A DNA stretch of 36,866 nt, taken from Clostridiales bacterium. Its GTDB lineage: Bacteria > Bacillota > Clostridia > Oscillospirales > Oscillospiraceae. The stretch is from positions 1 to 36,866 of the forward strand of contig JAJBUB010000005.1 of assembly GCA_020860575.1 (NCBI GenBank). Reading direction: 5' to 3'. The notes beneath the pieces are model-generated. The model saw nothing but the letters and a program-made list of their open reading frames with translations. It was not told where the DNA came from and did no database searches. This document shows positions 1 through 9,074 of this stretch, one piece after another. A program made the translations under genes and the position numbers. The first letter of the stretch is position 1. Each line of letters opens with the position of its first letter.

Positions 1-441
1 CGCCCCCATGGAGCTGATGATAGGGACCCCCGCCCGGACCGCCTGCTCCGCCAGCGCCAGCTTGCCGGTCACGGTGTCGATAGCGTCGATGATATAGTCA
101 TAGTCGGAAAAGCAAAACTGCCCCGCCGTCTCCGGGGTGAAAAAGGTCTTATATACCGTCACACGGCACTCCGGGTTGATCTCCCCGATGCGCTGCCGGG
201 CGGCGTCCACCTTGTACTGCCCGACCGTCTGCCGGGTGGCGATGATTTGGCGGTTCAGGTTGGAGAGGCTGACCCGGTCGTCGTCGATCAGGTCCAGCGC
301 CCCCACGCCGCTCCGGGCCAGGGCCTCCACCGCGTAGCCGCCCACGCCCCCGATGCCAAAGACGGCCACCCGTGACCGGGCCAGCCGCTCCATACCCTCC
401 TTGCCAAAGAGGAGCTGCGTCCTGGAAAACTGATTCAGCAT
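1..441 (-). CDS. tcdA: tRNA threonylcarbamoyladenosine dehydratase (ThiF/MoeB/TcdA family), partial at window edge
   Basis: Reverse-strand translation starts MLNQFSRTQLLFGKEGMERLARSRVAVFGIGGVGGYAVEALARSGVGALDLIDDDRVSLSNLNRQI; GxGGVG nucleotide-binding motif and DDDxVxxSNLNRQ typical of TcdA. Overlaps the mnmA stop by a few bases. Confidence 0.88.
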   Translation of the reverse strand, partial: MLNQFSRTQLLFGKEGMERLARSRVAVFGIGGVGGYAVEALARSGVGALDLIDDDRVSLSNLNRQIIATRQTVGQYKVDAARQRIGEINPECRVTVYKTFFTPETAGQFCFSDYDYIIDAIDTVTGKLALAEQAVRAGVPIISSMGA

Positions 442-1565
442 GACGGCAAAACGCCTCCGTTCTCCTCCTCTGGCGGGACGTCGGTGATGGTCCCGCCGCC
501 TATGACAGTGTCTCCGTCGTAGAATACCGCCGCCTGGCCCACGGTGGCCGCCCGCTGGGGCTGGTCAAAGGTGAGTCGCGCCAGGTCCTCCCCCTCCGGG
601 GAGAGGGTGGCCCACTGCTCCTGCTGGCGGTAGCGGAGCTTGGCCTTCACCCGCATGGGGGCGGTAAGGGCGGGAACAGCGATCCAGTTCAGCTCCCCCA
701 CCAGCACCGTCCGGGTGTACAGCGCCTCGTCGGGGCCGACGGAGACGGTGTTGGCCGCCATATCCTTTTGGCAGACGTATACCGGCTCTCCCATGGCCAG
801 GCCCAGCCCGCGCCGCTGGCCCAGGGTGTACCGCACCGCCCCCCGGTGACGGCCCACCACCTGCCCGGAGAGATCGAGAAAGTCCCCCTCCGGGTAGTGT
901 TTGCCGGTGTACCGCTCCATAAAGGCGGCGTAGTCCCCGTCGGGGACAAAGCAGATGTCCTGGCTGTCGTGCTTGGCGGCGTTGCAGAAGCCCAGCTCCC
1001 GGGCGACGGCCCGGGTCTGCTCCTTGGTCATCTCCCCCAGGGGAAAGCGGATGCGGGAGAGCTGCTCCTGGGTGAGCATATAGAGGACGTAGCTCTGGTC
1101 CTTGCTCTCGTCCACCGCTTTTTTCAGCAGCCAGCGGCCCCTCCCCTCGTCCCAACAGATGCGGGCATAGTGACCGGTGACCACCAGGGAGAGGCCCTGC
1201 TCGTCGGCATAGCGGAGGAGCCTGTCGAATTTCATATACCGGTTGCAGTCGATACAGGGGTTGGGGGTGCCGCCCGCCTCATAGATGCGGACGAATTTGT
1301 CGATGATCTGGGTCCGGAAATCCACAGTGTAGTCCACCACGGAATAGGGGATGTCCAGCTGGAAGGCCACCTGGCTGGCGTCGTCCACGTCATGCTCCGA
1401 GCAGCAGGTGTGAAACTGGCTCTGCCCCACGGTGCTGTTGTTGTAGAGCCGCATGGTGACCCCCTGGCAGCGGCAGCCCCGGCGCAGCATCAGGGCGGCG
1501 GCCACCGAGCTGTCCACCCCGCCGCTCATGGCGACGAGGGCGCTCTCCTCTGTCGGATGGACCAT
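435..1565 (-). CDS. mnmA: tRNA-specific 2-thiouridylase MnmA
   Basis: ALVAMSGGVDSSVAAALML PP-loop, NPCIDCNRYMKFD, GHYAR, KDQSYVLYML, SQDICFVPDGDY motifs. Confidence 0.95.
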   Translation of the reverse strand: MVHPTEESALVAMSGGVDSSVAAALMLRRGCRCQGVTMRLYNNSTVGQSQFHTCCSEHDVDDASQVAFQLDIPYSVVDYTVDFRTQIIDKFVRIYEAGGTPNPCIDCNRYMKFDRLLRYADEQGLSLVVTGHYARICWDEGRGRWLLKKAVDESKDQSYVLYMLTQEQLSRIRFPLGEMTKEQTRAVARELGFCNAAKHDSQDICFVPDGDYAAFMERYTGKHYPEGDFLDLSGQVVGRHRGAVRYTLGQRRGLGLAMGEPVYVCQKDMAANTVSVGPDEALYTRTVLVGELNWIAVPALTAPMRVKAKLRYRQQEQWATLSPEGEDLARLTFDQPQRAATVGQAAVFYDGDTVIGGGTITDVPPEEENGGVLPSC

Positions 1566-1625
1566 GCTCTTACCCCCTTGTTTGGTATGTTGATGGCAAT
1601 ATCATATAGCAATCCACGGGGATTG

Positions 1626-2747
1626 TCAATCGGGGGCTGAGCCCTCCAGCACCGTCCCCGGATAGTAGTGGGCCAGGATCTCCTGATAGCTGCTCCCCGC
1701 CGCCGCCATGGTGTTGGCCCCGTATTGGCTCATCCCCACCCCGTGGCCATAGCCGGTGACATAGAAGGTGACGGTATCCGTCCCGCACTCCACCTCAAAG
1801 TGGGGGGAGCGGAGGGAGCAGAGGGTGCGCAGCTCGCTCCCGGTGACCTCCACACCCCCCACCGAGACGGACAGCACCGCCCCGCTGCCGTCCGTCTCGG
1901 CTGCGCCGAACCAGCCGGAGCAGTCCCCGGAGAGGTCCGCGTCGGGATATGCGGCGAGAAAGAGAGCGGAAAACTCCTGAGCGGAAAAAGAGACGACGCT
2001 GTAGTAGTTGGGGGTGTCCGCCTCGCTCTCCGGGCTGGAGACGGAGGTGAGATAGGGGAGGTCGGTCCCCCAGACATCCAGAGCGGAGCGGGTGGTGTCT
2101 GCGGAGGCGGCGTGAAACACGGTCAGCGCCGCCTCCCCCTCCCAGGTGAGGATCTCCCCGGCGGTCGCATTCACCGCCGCGGTGATTTTGGCGGCGTATT
2201 CCTCCTCCTTGTCCTCATCCCAGGCTGCCAGACGGTCCTCCCGGGACATCCACGCCTGGCAGCAGCTGTAGTCGGTGCAGACGTCCGCCTCCGGATGGGC
2301 GGATTTCTCCCGGGCAGTTTGATAGCAGGTGTAGGTGCGGGCGGCCACCGCCTGGGCCTTGAGGGCCTCCGACTCGAAGGCGGCGGGCATCTCGGCGGCC
2401 ACCACCCCCCAGAGATAGTCCTCCAGCTCCATCTCCTCCACCGTCCCGTCGGGCAGCAGCACCGTCAGCGTCTCCGGGACCGGGGAGCCTGTTTCCGTCT
2501 GGAGCGCGTCCTCCGTCTCTGCGGCGCCGTCCGCCCCATCAGAGGGCACGGGCTCCGAAGCTGTCTCATCTGCCTCCGATCCTTCGGCGGCGATCTCCTC
2601 GTCGATTGCCCCCTCATCGTCAGGCTCGTCCGCTGCCAGGGCGGTCCCGACAGGGAAGGGGAGAGGCTCTTCCGGGAGGGCGGTCAGGGCCAGGAGCAGG
2701 ACGGACAGGGTCAGAGCCAGGGACAGTGCGGCCACGCGATGCAGCAA
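1626..2747 (-). CDS. spoIID: Stage II sporulation protein D (SpoIID/LytB family)
   Basis: Signal/TM N-terminus, LEDYLWGVVAAEMPAAFESEALKAQAVAARTYT and GHGVGMSQYGANTMAAAGSSYQEILAHYYPGT motifs; TTG start with AAGGAGG upstream. Confidence 0.9.
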   Translation of the reverse strand: MLHRVAALSLALTLSVLLLALTALPEEPLPFPVGTALAADEPDDEGAIDEEIAAEGSEADETASEPVPSDGADGAAETEDALQTETGSPVPETLTVLLPDGTVEEMELEDYLWGVVAAEMPAAFESEALKAQAVAARTYTCYQTAREKSAHPEADVCTDYSCCQAWMSREDRLAAWDEDKEEEYAAKITAAVNATAGEILTWEGEAALTVFHAASADTTRSALDVWGTDLPYLTSVSSPESEADTPNYYSVVSFSAQEFSALFLAAYPDADLSGDCSGWFGAAETDGSGAVLSVSVGGVEVTGSELRTLCSLRSPHFEVECGTDTVTFYVTGYGHGVGMSQYGANTMAAAGSSYQEILAHYYPGTVLEGSAPD

Positions 2748-2879
2748 AAGAAGCGCCTCCTTGCAAAATTCGGTTTGTGCTATGGGTAAAAATGGGGTAA
2801 TGAAGGGGAAAATAACAACTGTTTTTTACGAAAAATGACAGAATTAAAGCGGATGATGCACTTTAGCGCGCTAACTCCG

Positions 2880-2909
2880 TTGACTTCCCTGTGCCTGACG
2901 TGGTATACT
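2880..2909 (+). promoter_or_regulatory. Putative sigma-A promoter for citrate synthase (TTGACT-18-TATACT)
   Basis: TTGACT at 2880-2885, TATACT at 2904-2909. Confidence 0.55.
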
Positions 2910-2959
2910 GTTGCCATACCGAGTGAAGACGGCTTACGCCAGAGAGAAGGGACACAGCT

Positions 2960-4330
2960 GTGTTGAATCGTCCGATTTCCAGTCAGACCACTGACTTTAT
3001 CCATACGATGAGCGAGGAGCTTCAGGGGATGGGTCCCATCCCCCAGGAGAAATATGAGAAATACCAGGTCATGCGGGGCCTGCGGCACCCGGACGGCACC
3101 GGCGTCATGGCGGGCCTCACCCGGGTGGGCAGCGTCCAGGGTTACTATATGCAGGACGGGGAAAAGACCCCCATGGAGGGCAGACTGATCTATCGAGGCA
3201 TCAGCGTCGAGGACCTGATCCGGGGCTGCACCTCTGAGAATCGGTTCGGCTTTGAGGAGACCTGCTATCTGCTGCTCATGGGGAAGCTCCCCAACTGGCA
3301 GCAGCTGACCGCCTTCCAGCAGGCCCTGGAGGAGATGCGCCCCCTCCCCAGCATGTTCACCGAGGACATGATCTTGAAGGCCCCCAGCTGCGACGTGATG
3401 AATAAGCTGGCCCAGAGCGTGCTGACCCTCTATTCCTATGATGAGGACCCGGAGACTATGACGGTGGAGAACCAGCTCCGCCTGTCCATGCAGCTCATCG
3501 CCCGGACGACCATGATCGTGGCCCACGCCTATGCCGCCAAGCGGTGCTATTTTGACAAAGGCTCCCTGTACCTCCACCGGGCGCAGCCCGGCAAGGGTGC
3601 GGCGGAGAACTTCCTGTCTGCCGCCCGGGACGACCGGCAGTACACCATGGAGGAGGCCCGGCTGCTGGACCTGTGCCTCATCCTCCACGCAGAGCACGGC
3701 GGTGGTAACAACTCCTCCTTCACCTGCCGGGTAATCTCCTCCTCCTATACCGACATCTTTTCCGCCATCGCCGCGGCGGTGGGGTCGCTCAAGGGTCCCC
3801 GGCACGGCGGCGCCAACATCCGCTGCAAGCAGATGATGGATTACATCGCAGAGACCGTCCCCGACTGGAAGGACGACGACGCTGTCTCCGCCTGCCTCGC
3901 CGGACTGCTCCGGAAGGAGGGCTACGACCATTCCGGGCTGATTTACGGCATGGGCCATGCGGTCTACACCCTCTCCGACCCCCGGGCGAAGATTTTGAAG
4001 CAGTTCAGCCGCAGCCTGGCGGAGAAGAAGGGGATGGAGGACCGGCTCAACCTGATCGAGAGCGTGGAGCGGCTGACACCCCAGGTCTTTGCCCGTGTCA
4101 CCGGCAAGGACAAGGTCATGTGCGCCAACGTGGATTTGTACTCCGGTTTTGTCTACGATATGCTCAACATCCCGGAGGAGCTGTATACCCCCCTGTTCGC
4201 TGCCGCCCGGATGGTGGGCTGGTGCGCCCACCGGATGGAGGAGATTTTCAGCGGCAGCAAGATCATCCGCCCCGCCTATAAGGCCATCGGCGCACGGCAG
4301 CCCTTTGTCGCCCTGGACAACCGGGATTGA
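2960..4330 (+). CDS. Citrate/2-methylcitrate synthase
   Basis: MEGRLIYRGISVEDLI, GPRHGGANIRC, YGMGHAVYTLSDPRA, DLYSGFVYDML motifs of citrate synthases. Confidence 0.9.
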   Translation: MLNRPISSQTTDFIHTMSEELQGMGPIPQEKYEKYQVMRGLRHPDGTGVMAGLTRVGSVQGYYMQDGEKTPMEGRLIYRGISVEDLIRGCTSENRFGFEETCYLLLMGKLPNWQQLTAFQQALEEMRPLPSMFTEDMILKAPSCDVMNKLAQSVLTLYSYDEDPETMTVENQLRLSMQLIARTTMIVAHAYAAKRCYFDKGSLYLHRAQPGKGAAENFLSAARDDRQYTMEEARLLDLCLILHAEHGGGNNSSFTCRVISSSYTDIFSAIAAAVGSLKGPRHGGANIRCKQMMDYIAETVPDWKDDDAVSACLAGLLRKEGYDHSGLIYGMGHAVYTLSDPRAKILKQFSRSLAEKKGMEDRLNLIESVERLTPQVFARVTGKDKVMCANVDLYSGFVYDMLNIPEELYTPLFAAARMVGWCAHRMEEIFSGSKIIRPAYKAIGARQPFVALDNRD

Positions 4331-4363
4331 GAAGGGCGAAAGCGACCAAAACGCGACTGGTAA

Positions 4364-4591
4364 CGGATTCGCCGGAACGTTAAGAGCAATTCGCAAATGC
4401 GTACTACTCTCCCTCAGTCTGCCCTTCGGGCAGCCAGCTCCGCCGTCAAGCGGCGCTTCCTGCCTCAAGGAGGGAGCCAAGGGGTTGCGTCAAACCCCAG
4501 CCTTCCTCTGTGAGGGAGGTGGCACGGCGAAGCCGTGACGGAGGGAGAGCAGTATGCACTAACGCTTAGCAGAAATCTCCCGGCGAATCCG
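4364..4591. repeat. MITE-like / multi-hairpin intergenic repeat element with terminal inverted repeats
   Basis: Outer 12-bp perfect inverted repeat CGGATTCGCCGG (4364-4375) / CCGGCGAATCCG (4580-4591). Inner imperfect inverted repeat TGCGTACTACTCTCCCTCAGTC / GACGGAGGGAGAGCAGTATGCA. Internal hairpins CTGCCC-ttcg-GGCAG, GGGGTT-gcgtc-AAACCCC, CACGGC-gaa-GCCGTG. Confidence 0.7.
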
Positions 4592-4804
4592 GGAAGGCAA
4601 CCTCCGACACATTCTCCCATCGAAACAGTCCATTTTGCTTTTTCCCACTTTTTCCCTCCCTGCACTGGACGGGAGAGAACAATTGTGCTAGAATGAAAAG
4701 CAGCGGTTTCGACCACAGTACCATAGCTTCATCGATCACAGGCTGCTGAAAATGCGGCCTGTTTTGCCATTCCGGGAGGGTTTCCCCGGAGAAAGGAGTT
4801 GCCC

Positions 4805-6196
4805 ATGGAAGAGAGATATGACCGGCCCCGCCGCTCTCAGCGGAACCGGGGAAAACGCCGCAGACTGCGGCCGGGCTTCGTACTCGACGCCGTCTGCCTC
4901 GTTATCATCCTGATCTGTTTCTGCATTGGGGGCGTCCAGGCGATTCTGGACCACAACGAGACCAAGGCCCAGGAGGAGGCGGAGGCCGCCGCCCTGGCCG
5001 AGCAGGAGGAGGCCGCCCAGAAGGCGGAGGAGGAGGCCGCCGCTCTGTCGGAGACGGAGTACGACTTCACCATCGCCCTGATGGGAGACGTGAACCTGGA
5101 CGACACCTGGTACAACATGACCTATCTGGTCGAGCAGGAGAACGGCATCTATGACTGCATCGGGGAGAGCCTGCTGGAGCGGATGCAGAGCGCCGACCTG
5201 TTCTGTGTCAACAGCGAGTTCGCCTTCACCGACGGGGGGACCGCCCTGAACGGCAAGGCGTACACCTTCCGGGCGCAGACCTCCAACATCTCCATCTACG
5301 AGACGATGGGGGTGGATCTGGTGACTCTGGCCAACAACCACGTCTATGACTACGACGCCGAGGGCCTGACCGACACCCTGGCCACCCTGGATGACGCAGG
5401 CATCGCCCATGTGGGGGCGGGGGAGAATCTGGAGGAGGCCTGTGAGCCGTACTATGTGGAGTTCAACGGCTACACCGTGGCCTTTGTCAACGCCTCCTGC
5501 GCCGAGAATATCCGCTACACCCCCCAGGCCACGGAGGACTCCGCCGGTATCCTGCTGTGCTATGAGACGGACACCTTCGTCCAGGTCATTCAGAACGCCA
5601 AGGAGAACGCGGATTTTGTCATCGCCTGTGTCCACTGGGGCACCGAGTACAGCTATGAGGCCAACGACACCCAGCGTACCACCGCCAAGGAGTATATCGA
5701 CGCCGGGGCGGACGTGATCGTGGGCACTCACTCCCACTGTCTCCAGGGCATCGAGTACTACGACGGCAAGCCCATCTTCTACAATCTGGGCACCTGCTGG
5801 TTCAACGAAAAGACCCTGGATACCTTTCTGCTGGAAATCCACTTCACCGGCAACGCCGAGGAGGAAGATGTGACCTTCACCGTCACCCCCGCCATCCAGT
5901 CCGGCTGCGTCACCCGGCTCACCGAGAGCGACGAGGAGTGGAACCAGGTGGTCGATCTCATGGAGGCATATTCCTATGACGTGACCATCGGCTCCGACGG
6001 CACGGTCTATCCCAGCGACGAGGCTCCCGTCGCCGACGCCGACGACGGCACCGACGATGAGACCGAGGCGGAGACGGAGACCGGAACGGAGGACGGCACC
6101 ACGGATGGGGACGCCACGGCGGACGATACCGCCGACGAGACCATGGACGAGACGGGTTCCGACAGCACCGCCGACGACGAGACCGCCGCGGGCTGA
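4805..6196 (+). CDS. CapA family (PgsA-like) membrane-anchored metallophosphatase-fold protein
   Basis: N-terminal TM; FTIALMGDVNLDD, NSEFAFTD, VTLANNHVYDY, VHWGTEYSY, VIVGTHSHCLQGIEYYDGKPIFYNLG motifs; ATG at 4805 after GAAAGGAG; acidic Asp/Glu/Thr-rich tail. Confidence 0.85.
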   Translation: MEERYDRPRRSQRNRGKRRRLRPGFVLDAVCLVIILICFCIGGVQAILDHNETKAQEEAEAAALAEQEEAAQKAEEEAAALSETEYDFTIALMGDVNLDDTWYNMTYLVEQENGIYDCIGESLLERMQSADLFCVNSEFAFTDGGTALNGKAYTFRAQTSNISIYETMGVDLVTLANNHVYDYDAEGLTDTLATLDDAGIAHVGAGENLEEACEPYYVEFNGYTVAFVNASCAENIRYTPQATEDSAGILLCYETDTFVQVIQNAKENADFVIACVHWGTEYSYEANDTQRTTAKEYIDAGADVIVGTHSHCLQGIEYYDGKPIFYNLGTCWFNEKTLDTFLLEIHFTGNAEEEDVTFTVTPAIQSGCVTRLTESDEEWNQVVDLMEAYSYDVTIGSDGTVYPSDEAPVADADDGTDDETEAETETGTEDGTTDGDATADDTADETMDETGSDSTADDETAAG

Positions 6197-6211
6197 TCGC
6201 ACAGAAAAGGC

Positions 6212-6248
6212 AAACGCCGGAGAAGGGGAGACCCTCTCCGGCGTTTTT
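6212..6248 (+). terminator. Rho-independent terminator downstream of CapA gene
   Basis: AACGCCGGAGA...TCTCCGGCGTTTTT hairpin plus T-run. Confidence 0.8.
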
Positions 6249-6334
6249 CCGCCTGTTTCGGCCCCGGACAGGCACCGGGGCGGGGCCGGGGGCATAGGAT
6301 GCAGCATCCTACAGCGTCAAAAGGAGCGCAAATT

Positions 6335-7132
6335 ATGCTGCAAGACCTTGCCTGTGCCGGCCTGGGGACCGGCTTTACCTTTCTCATGACCTGCGCCGGG
6401 GCCGCCCTGGTGTTTTTCTTCCGCAGAAACGTCTCCGACGCGCTTCAGCGGTGCTTTCTGGGCTTTGCCGCCGGGGTGATGATCGCCGCCAGCGTCTGGA
6501 GCCTGCTCCTCCCCTCCATCGAGCTGGGGGAGGAAATGGGCCTCCCCGGCTGGCTCCCGGCGGCCACCGGCTTCTGCCTGGGGGTGCTGTTTCTCCTGGG
6601 GCTGGACCACCTGCTGCCCCATCTCCACACCGTCCTGAACGTCCGGGAGGGCCTGCCCGCCCATCTGCGCCGCACCACCCTGCTGGTGCTGGCCGTGACC
6701 CTCCACAACATCCCGGAGGGGATGGCGGTGGGGCTGAGCTTCGCTCTGGCCGCCCAGAGCGGGGGAGGGCAGTCTGCGGCCTGGGCTGCCGCCGCTGCCC
6801 TAGCTCTGGGCATCGGCATCCAGAACTTTCCGGAGGGGGCGGCGGTGTCCCTGCCCCTGCGCAACGAGGGGATGAGCCGCCCCAGAGCCTTTGCAGTGGG
6901 GGCGCTCTCCGGGGTAGTGGAGCCGATCTTCGGCCTGCTGGCGGTGCTGGCGGCGGGACTGCTCCGGCCCGCTATGCCCTGGCTGCTCAGCTTCGCCGCC
7001 GGCTCCATGCTCTATGTGGTGGTGGAGGAGCTGATCCCCGAGGCCAACATGAGTCCCCACAGCGACCTGGGGACCCTGGGGGCCATGGCGGGATTCCTCA
7101 TTATGATGGTGCTGGACGTGGCGCTGGGGTAG
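6335..7132 (+). CDS. ZIP family metal (zinc) transporter
   Basis: Multi-TM protein with LAVTLHNIPEGMAVGLSF and LGIGIQNFPEGAAVSLPL, the paired HNxPEG/QNFPEG motifs of ZIP/GufA; ATG after AAGGAGCG. Confidence 0.9.
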   Translation: MLQDLACAGLGTGFTFLMTCAGAALVFFFRRNVSDALQRCFLGFAAGVMIAASVWSLLLPSIELGEEMGLPGWLPAATGFCLGVLFLLGLDHLLPHLHTVLNVREGLPAHLRRTTLLVLAVTLHNIPEGMAVGLSFALAAQSGGGQSAAWAAAAALALGIGIQNFPEGAAVSLPLRNEGMSRPRAFAVGALSGVVEPIFGLLAVLAAGLLRPAMPWLLSFAAGSMLYVVVEELIPEANMSPHSDLGTLGAMAGFLIMMVLDVALG

Positions 7133-7262
7133 GGGAACTGACGGAGACGGACTTTATGAGACGTAAAATTTTTCTGAGGCATTTCCCCACAAATTTCCGG
7201 CATGATTCTCTCCTTTTCTCTCATACTGAACAGGAGAAATGAATTGAAGGAGGGACCGTCCC

Positions 7263-8621
7263 ATGTCCAGTCCGTTCAGCCGCCGGGGGCGCATCCGCGC
7301 CGTCTCCTTTTTTGCCGCCGTCCTGGTCATCGCCTGCGGCGTCGCCATTCAGGAGCGATACCGGGCGGACCAGCTCCAACGCACCGTCTCCAACACCTAT
7401 CTCCACGCCTTCTCCGAGGTGACCGCCAGCCTGGACCGGATGGACGCCGCTCTGCAAAAGGGGCAGTATGTGACCTCCGCCCCCATGTTCTGCTCCCTGT
7501 GCAGCGAGATCTCCGCTCAGGCTACCGCCGCACAGATGGCCCTGGGGCAGCTCCCCATGGCCAACGTGGAGCTGGAGCAGACCGCCGCCTTCCTGGCTAC
7601 GGTGGGGGACTACGCCCAGGCTCTCTCCCGCTCCGCCGCCCTGGAGGGGACGTGGACGGAGGAGGACCGGGACAACTGGAGCCAGCTCTCCCAGGCGGCC
7701 CGGACCCTCTCTCAGCAGCTGGACGAGCTGGAGCTGGAGCTGTTTGACGGCAGCTTTTCCATCGACGATGTGGCTGCCGCCCAGGCCCGGCTGTCCGCCT
7801 CCACAGAGGAGACGGAGGAACCTGTCTCCGGTTTTCAGTCGGTGGAGGCGGATTTCCCGGAGCTGCCCAGCCTGGTCTATGACGGCCCCTTCTCCCAGCA
7901 CCTGACAGGCAAAACGCCCCTGGCGCTGGAGGGGCTGGACGAGATCACCGGGGAGGAGGCGCTGGCCGTCGTCCGGGAGCTGCTGGGGGACGAGACGCTG
8001 ACGGTGGAGGGGACCGTGGAGGGGAATATTCCCACCTACACCCTCTCCGGAGAGACGGACGCCGGGCGGAGGTCGGTCTCTGTCACCCGACAGGGGGGGA
8101 AGCTCCTGTCCCTGGTGACCCAGGGGACTCCGGCGGAGCAAAATTTATCCCCCGAGCAGGGGATTCAGGCGGCCCGGACGGCGCTGGAGCGGCTGGGCTT
8201 CGGGGAGATGGGGGAGAGCTACTACACCCTCCAGAGCAACATCCTGACGGTGAACTTCTGTGCCCTCCAGGACGGGGCGTACTGCTACCCCGATCTGGTG
8301 AAGGTGTCCGTCTCCATGGAGGACGGCAGTCTGCTGGGCTTTGAGGCCCAGGGCTATCTCACCAACCATCATCAGCGGACGCTGGAATCTCCCGCCGTCT
8401 CTCAGAAGGAGGCTCAGGAGATGGTGGCGGACAATCTGAGCGTTCTCTCCGTCCGACAGGCGGTGGTGCCCAGCCAGGGGGAGTATGAGCGCCTCTGCTG
8501 GGAGTTCCTCTGCGAGACGGAGGAGGGCAGCCACGTCATCGTCTACGTCAACGCCATGACCGGGGCGGAGGAAAAGATCCTTCTGCTGCTGGAGGACGAG
8601 CATGGGACGCTGGCAATGTAA
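7263..8621 (+). CDS. ypeB: Germination protein YpeB-like (PepSY/YpeB domains)
   Basis: N-terminal TM, LQRTVSNTYLHAFSEVTASLDRMDAALQKGQYVTSAPMFCSLCSEISAQATAAQMALGQLP and C-terminal PepSY-like repeats, as in YpeB. Confidence 0.82.
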   Translation: MSSPFSRRGRIRAVSFFAAVLVIACGVAIQERYRADQLQRTVSNTYLHAFSEVTASLDRMDAALQKGQYVTSAPMFCSLCSEISAQATAAQMALGQLPMANVELEQTAAFLATVGDYAQALSRSAALEGTWTEEDRDNWSQLSQAARTLSQQLDELELELFDGSFSIDDVAAAQARLSASTEETEEPVSGFQSVEADFPELPSLVYDGPFSQHLTGKTPLALEGLDEITGEEALAVVRELLGDETLTVEGTVEGNIPTYTLSGETDAGRRSVSVTRQGGKLLSLVTQGTPAEQNLSPEQGIQAARTALERLGFGEMGESYYTLQSNILTVNFCALQDGAYCYPDLVKVSVSMEDGSLLGFEAQGYLTNHHQRTLESPAVSQKEAQEMVADNLSVLSVRQAVVPSQGEYERLCWEFLCETEEGSHVIVYVNAMTGAEEKILLLLEDEHGTLAM

Positions 8622-8654
8622 AATGGGCCAATGCGGGGGCCTGCCTGAGCGTCG

Positions 8655-8716
8655 GGACCGCCTGCCGAACCCCTCCGCCGTCCGGCGGCGGTCCCCGGCG
8701 GGAGGGGCGGCTTTTT
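8655..8716 (+). terminator. Terminator-like GC-rich hairpin(s) downstream of ypeB
   Basis: Overlapping complementary segments (GGGACCGCC/GGCGGTCCC; CCCCTCCGCCG/CGGCGGGAGGGG) followed by CTTTTTG. Confidence 0.6.
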
Positions 8717-8761
8717 GTCTCAAATTCTCCTTGCATTTTGACCGCCGTTATGATATAAGTA

Positions 8762-9013
8762 AGGAAGTTGAACAGCGATGAAGGAGAAAATAGCGGGACC
8801 CACCCTTTCAGAGAGCCTGTGCCACCGGCTGAGAGCAGAGGCAGACGTTCCCCCGCTTGGTTCGCTCCGGAGCTGCCCGGGGGAAAGACCGGGCCGGGAC
8901 GCCGCCGTTACCGGGCGTCAGAGCGCATCGGGGCTGCGGTCCCGGTGAATTTCGGGTGGTACCGCGGAAGACCGTCTTTCGTCCCGTTTTCGGGAGGAGA
9001 GGCGCTTTTTTGT
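8762..9013 (+). promoter_or_regulatory. T-box leader (tRNA-Phe responsive) upstream of pheST
   Basis: Stem I-like start, conserved T-box TGGTACCGCG at 8957-8966, terminator hairpin with CCCG-tttt-CGGG and T6 at its end; candidate specifier TTC (Phe) at 8861-8863 in GGTTCGCTCCGGAGCTGC. Confidence 0.88.
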
Positions 9014-9074
9014 CGCCAAATTCACCCTGTACCTGATATTTCATATTCCCATTCCAAACAAGGAGTTGTCACAC

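Noticed and set aside
2780-4480. 566-aa minus-strand ORF opposite citrate synthase
   Set aside because: Shadow frame of a confidently identified enzyme; extends through the upstream promoter region.
4465-4716. 83-aa minus-strand ORF at the intergenic repeat
   Set aside because: Lies largely inside the palindromic repeat element; no domain or RBS support.
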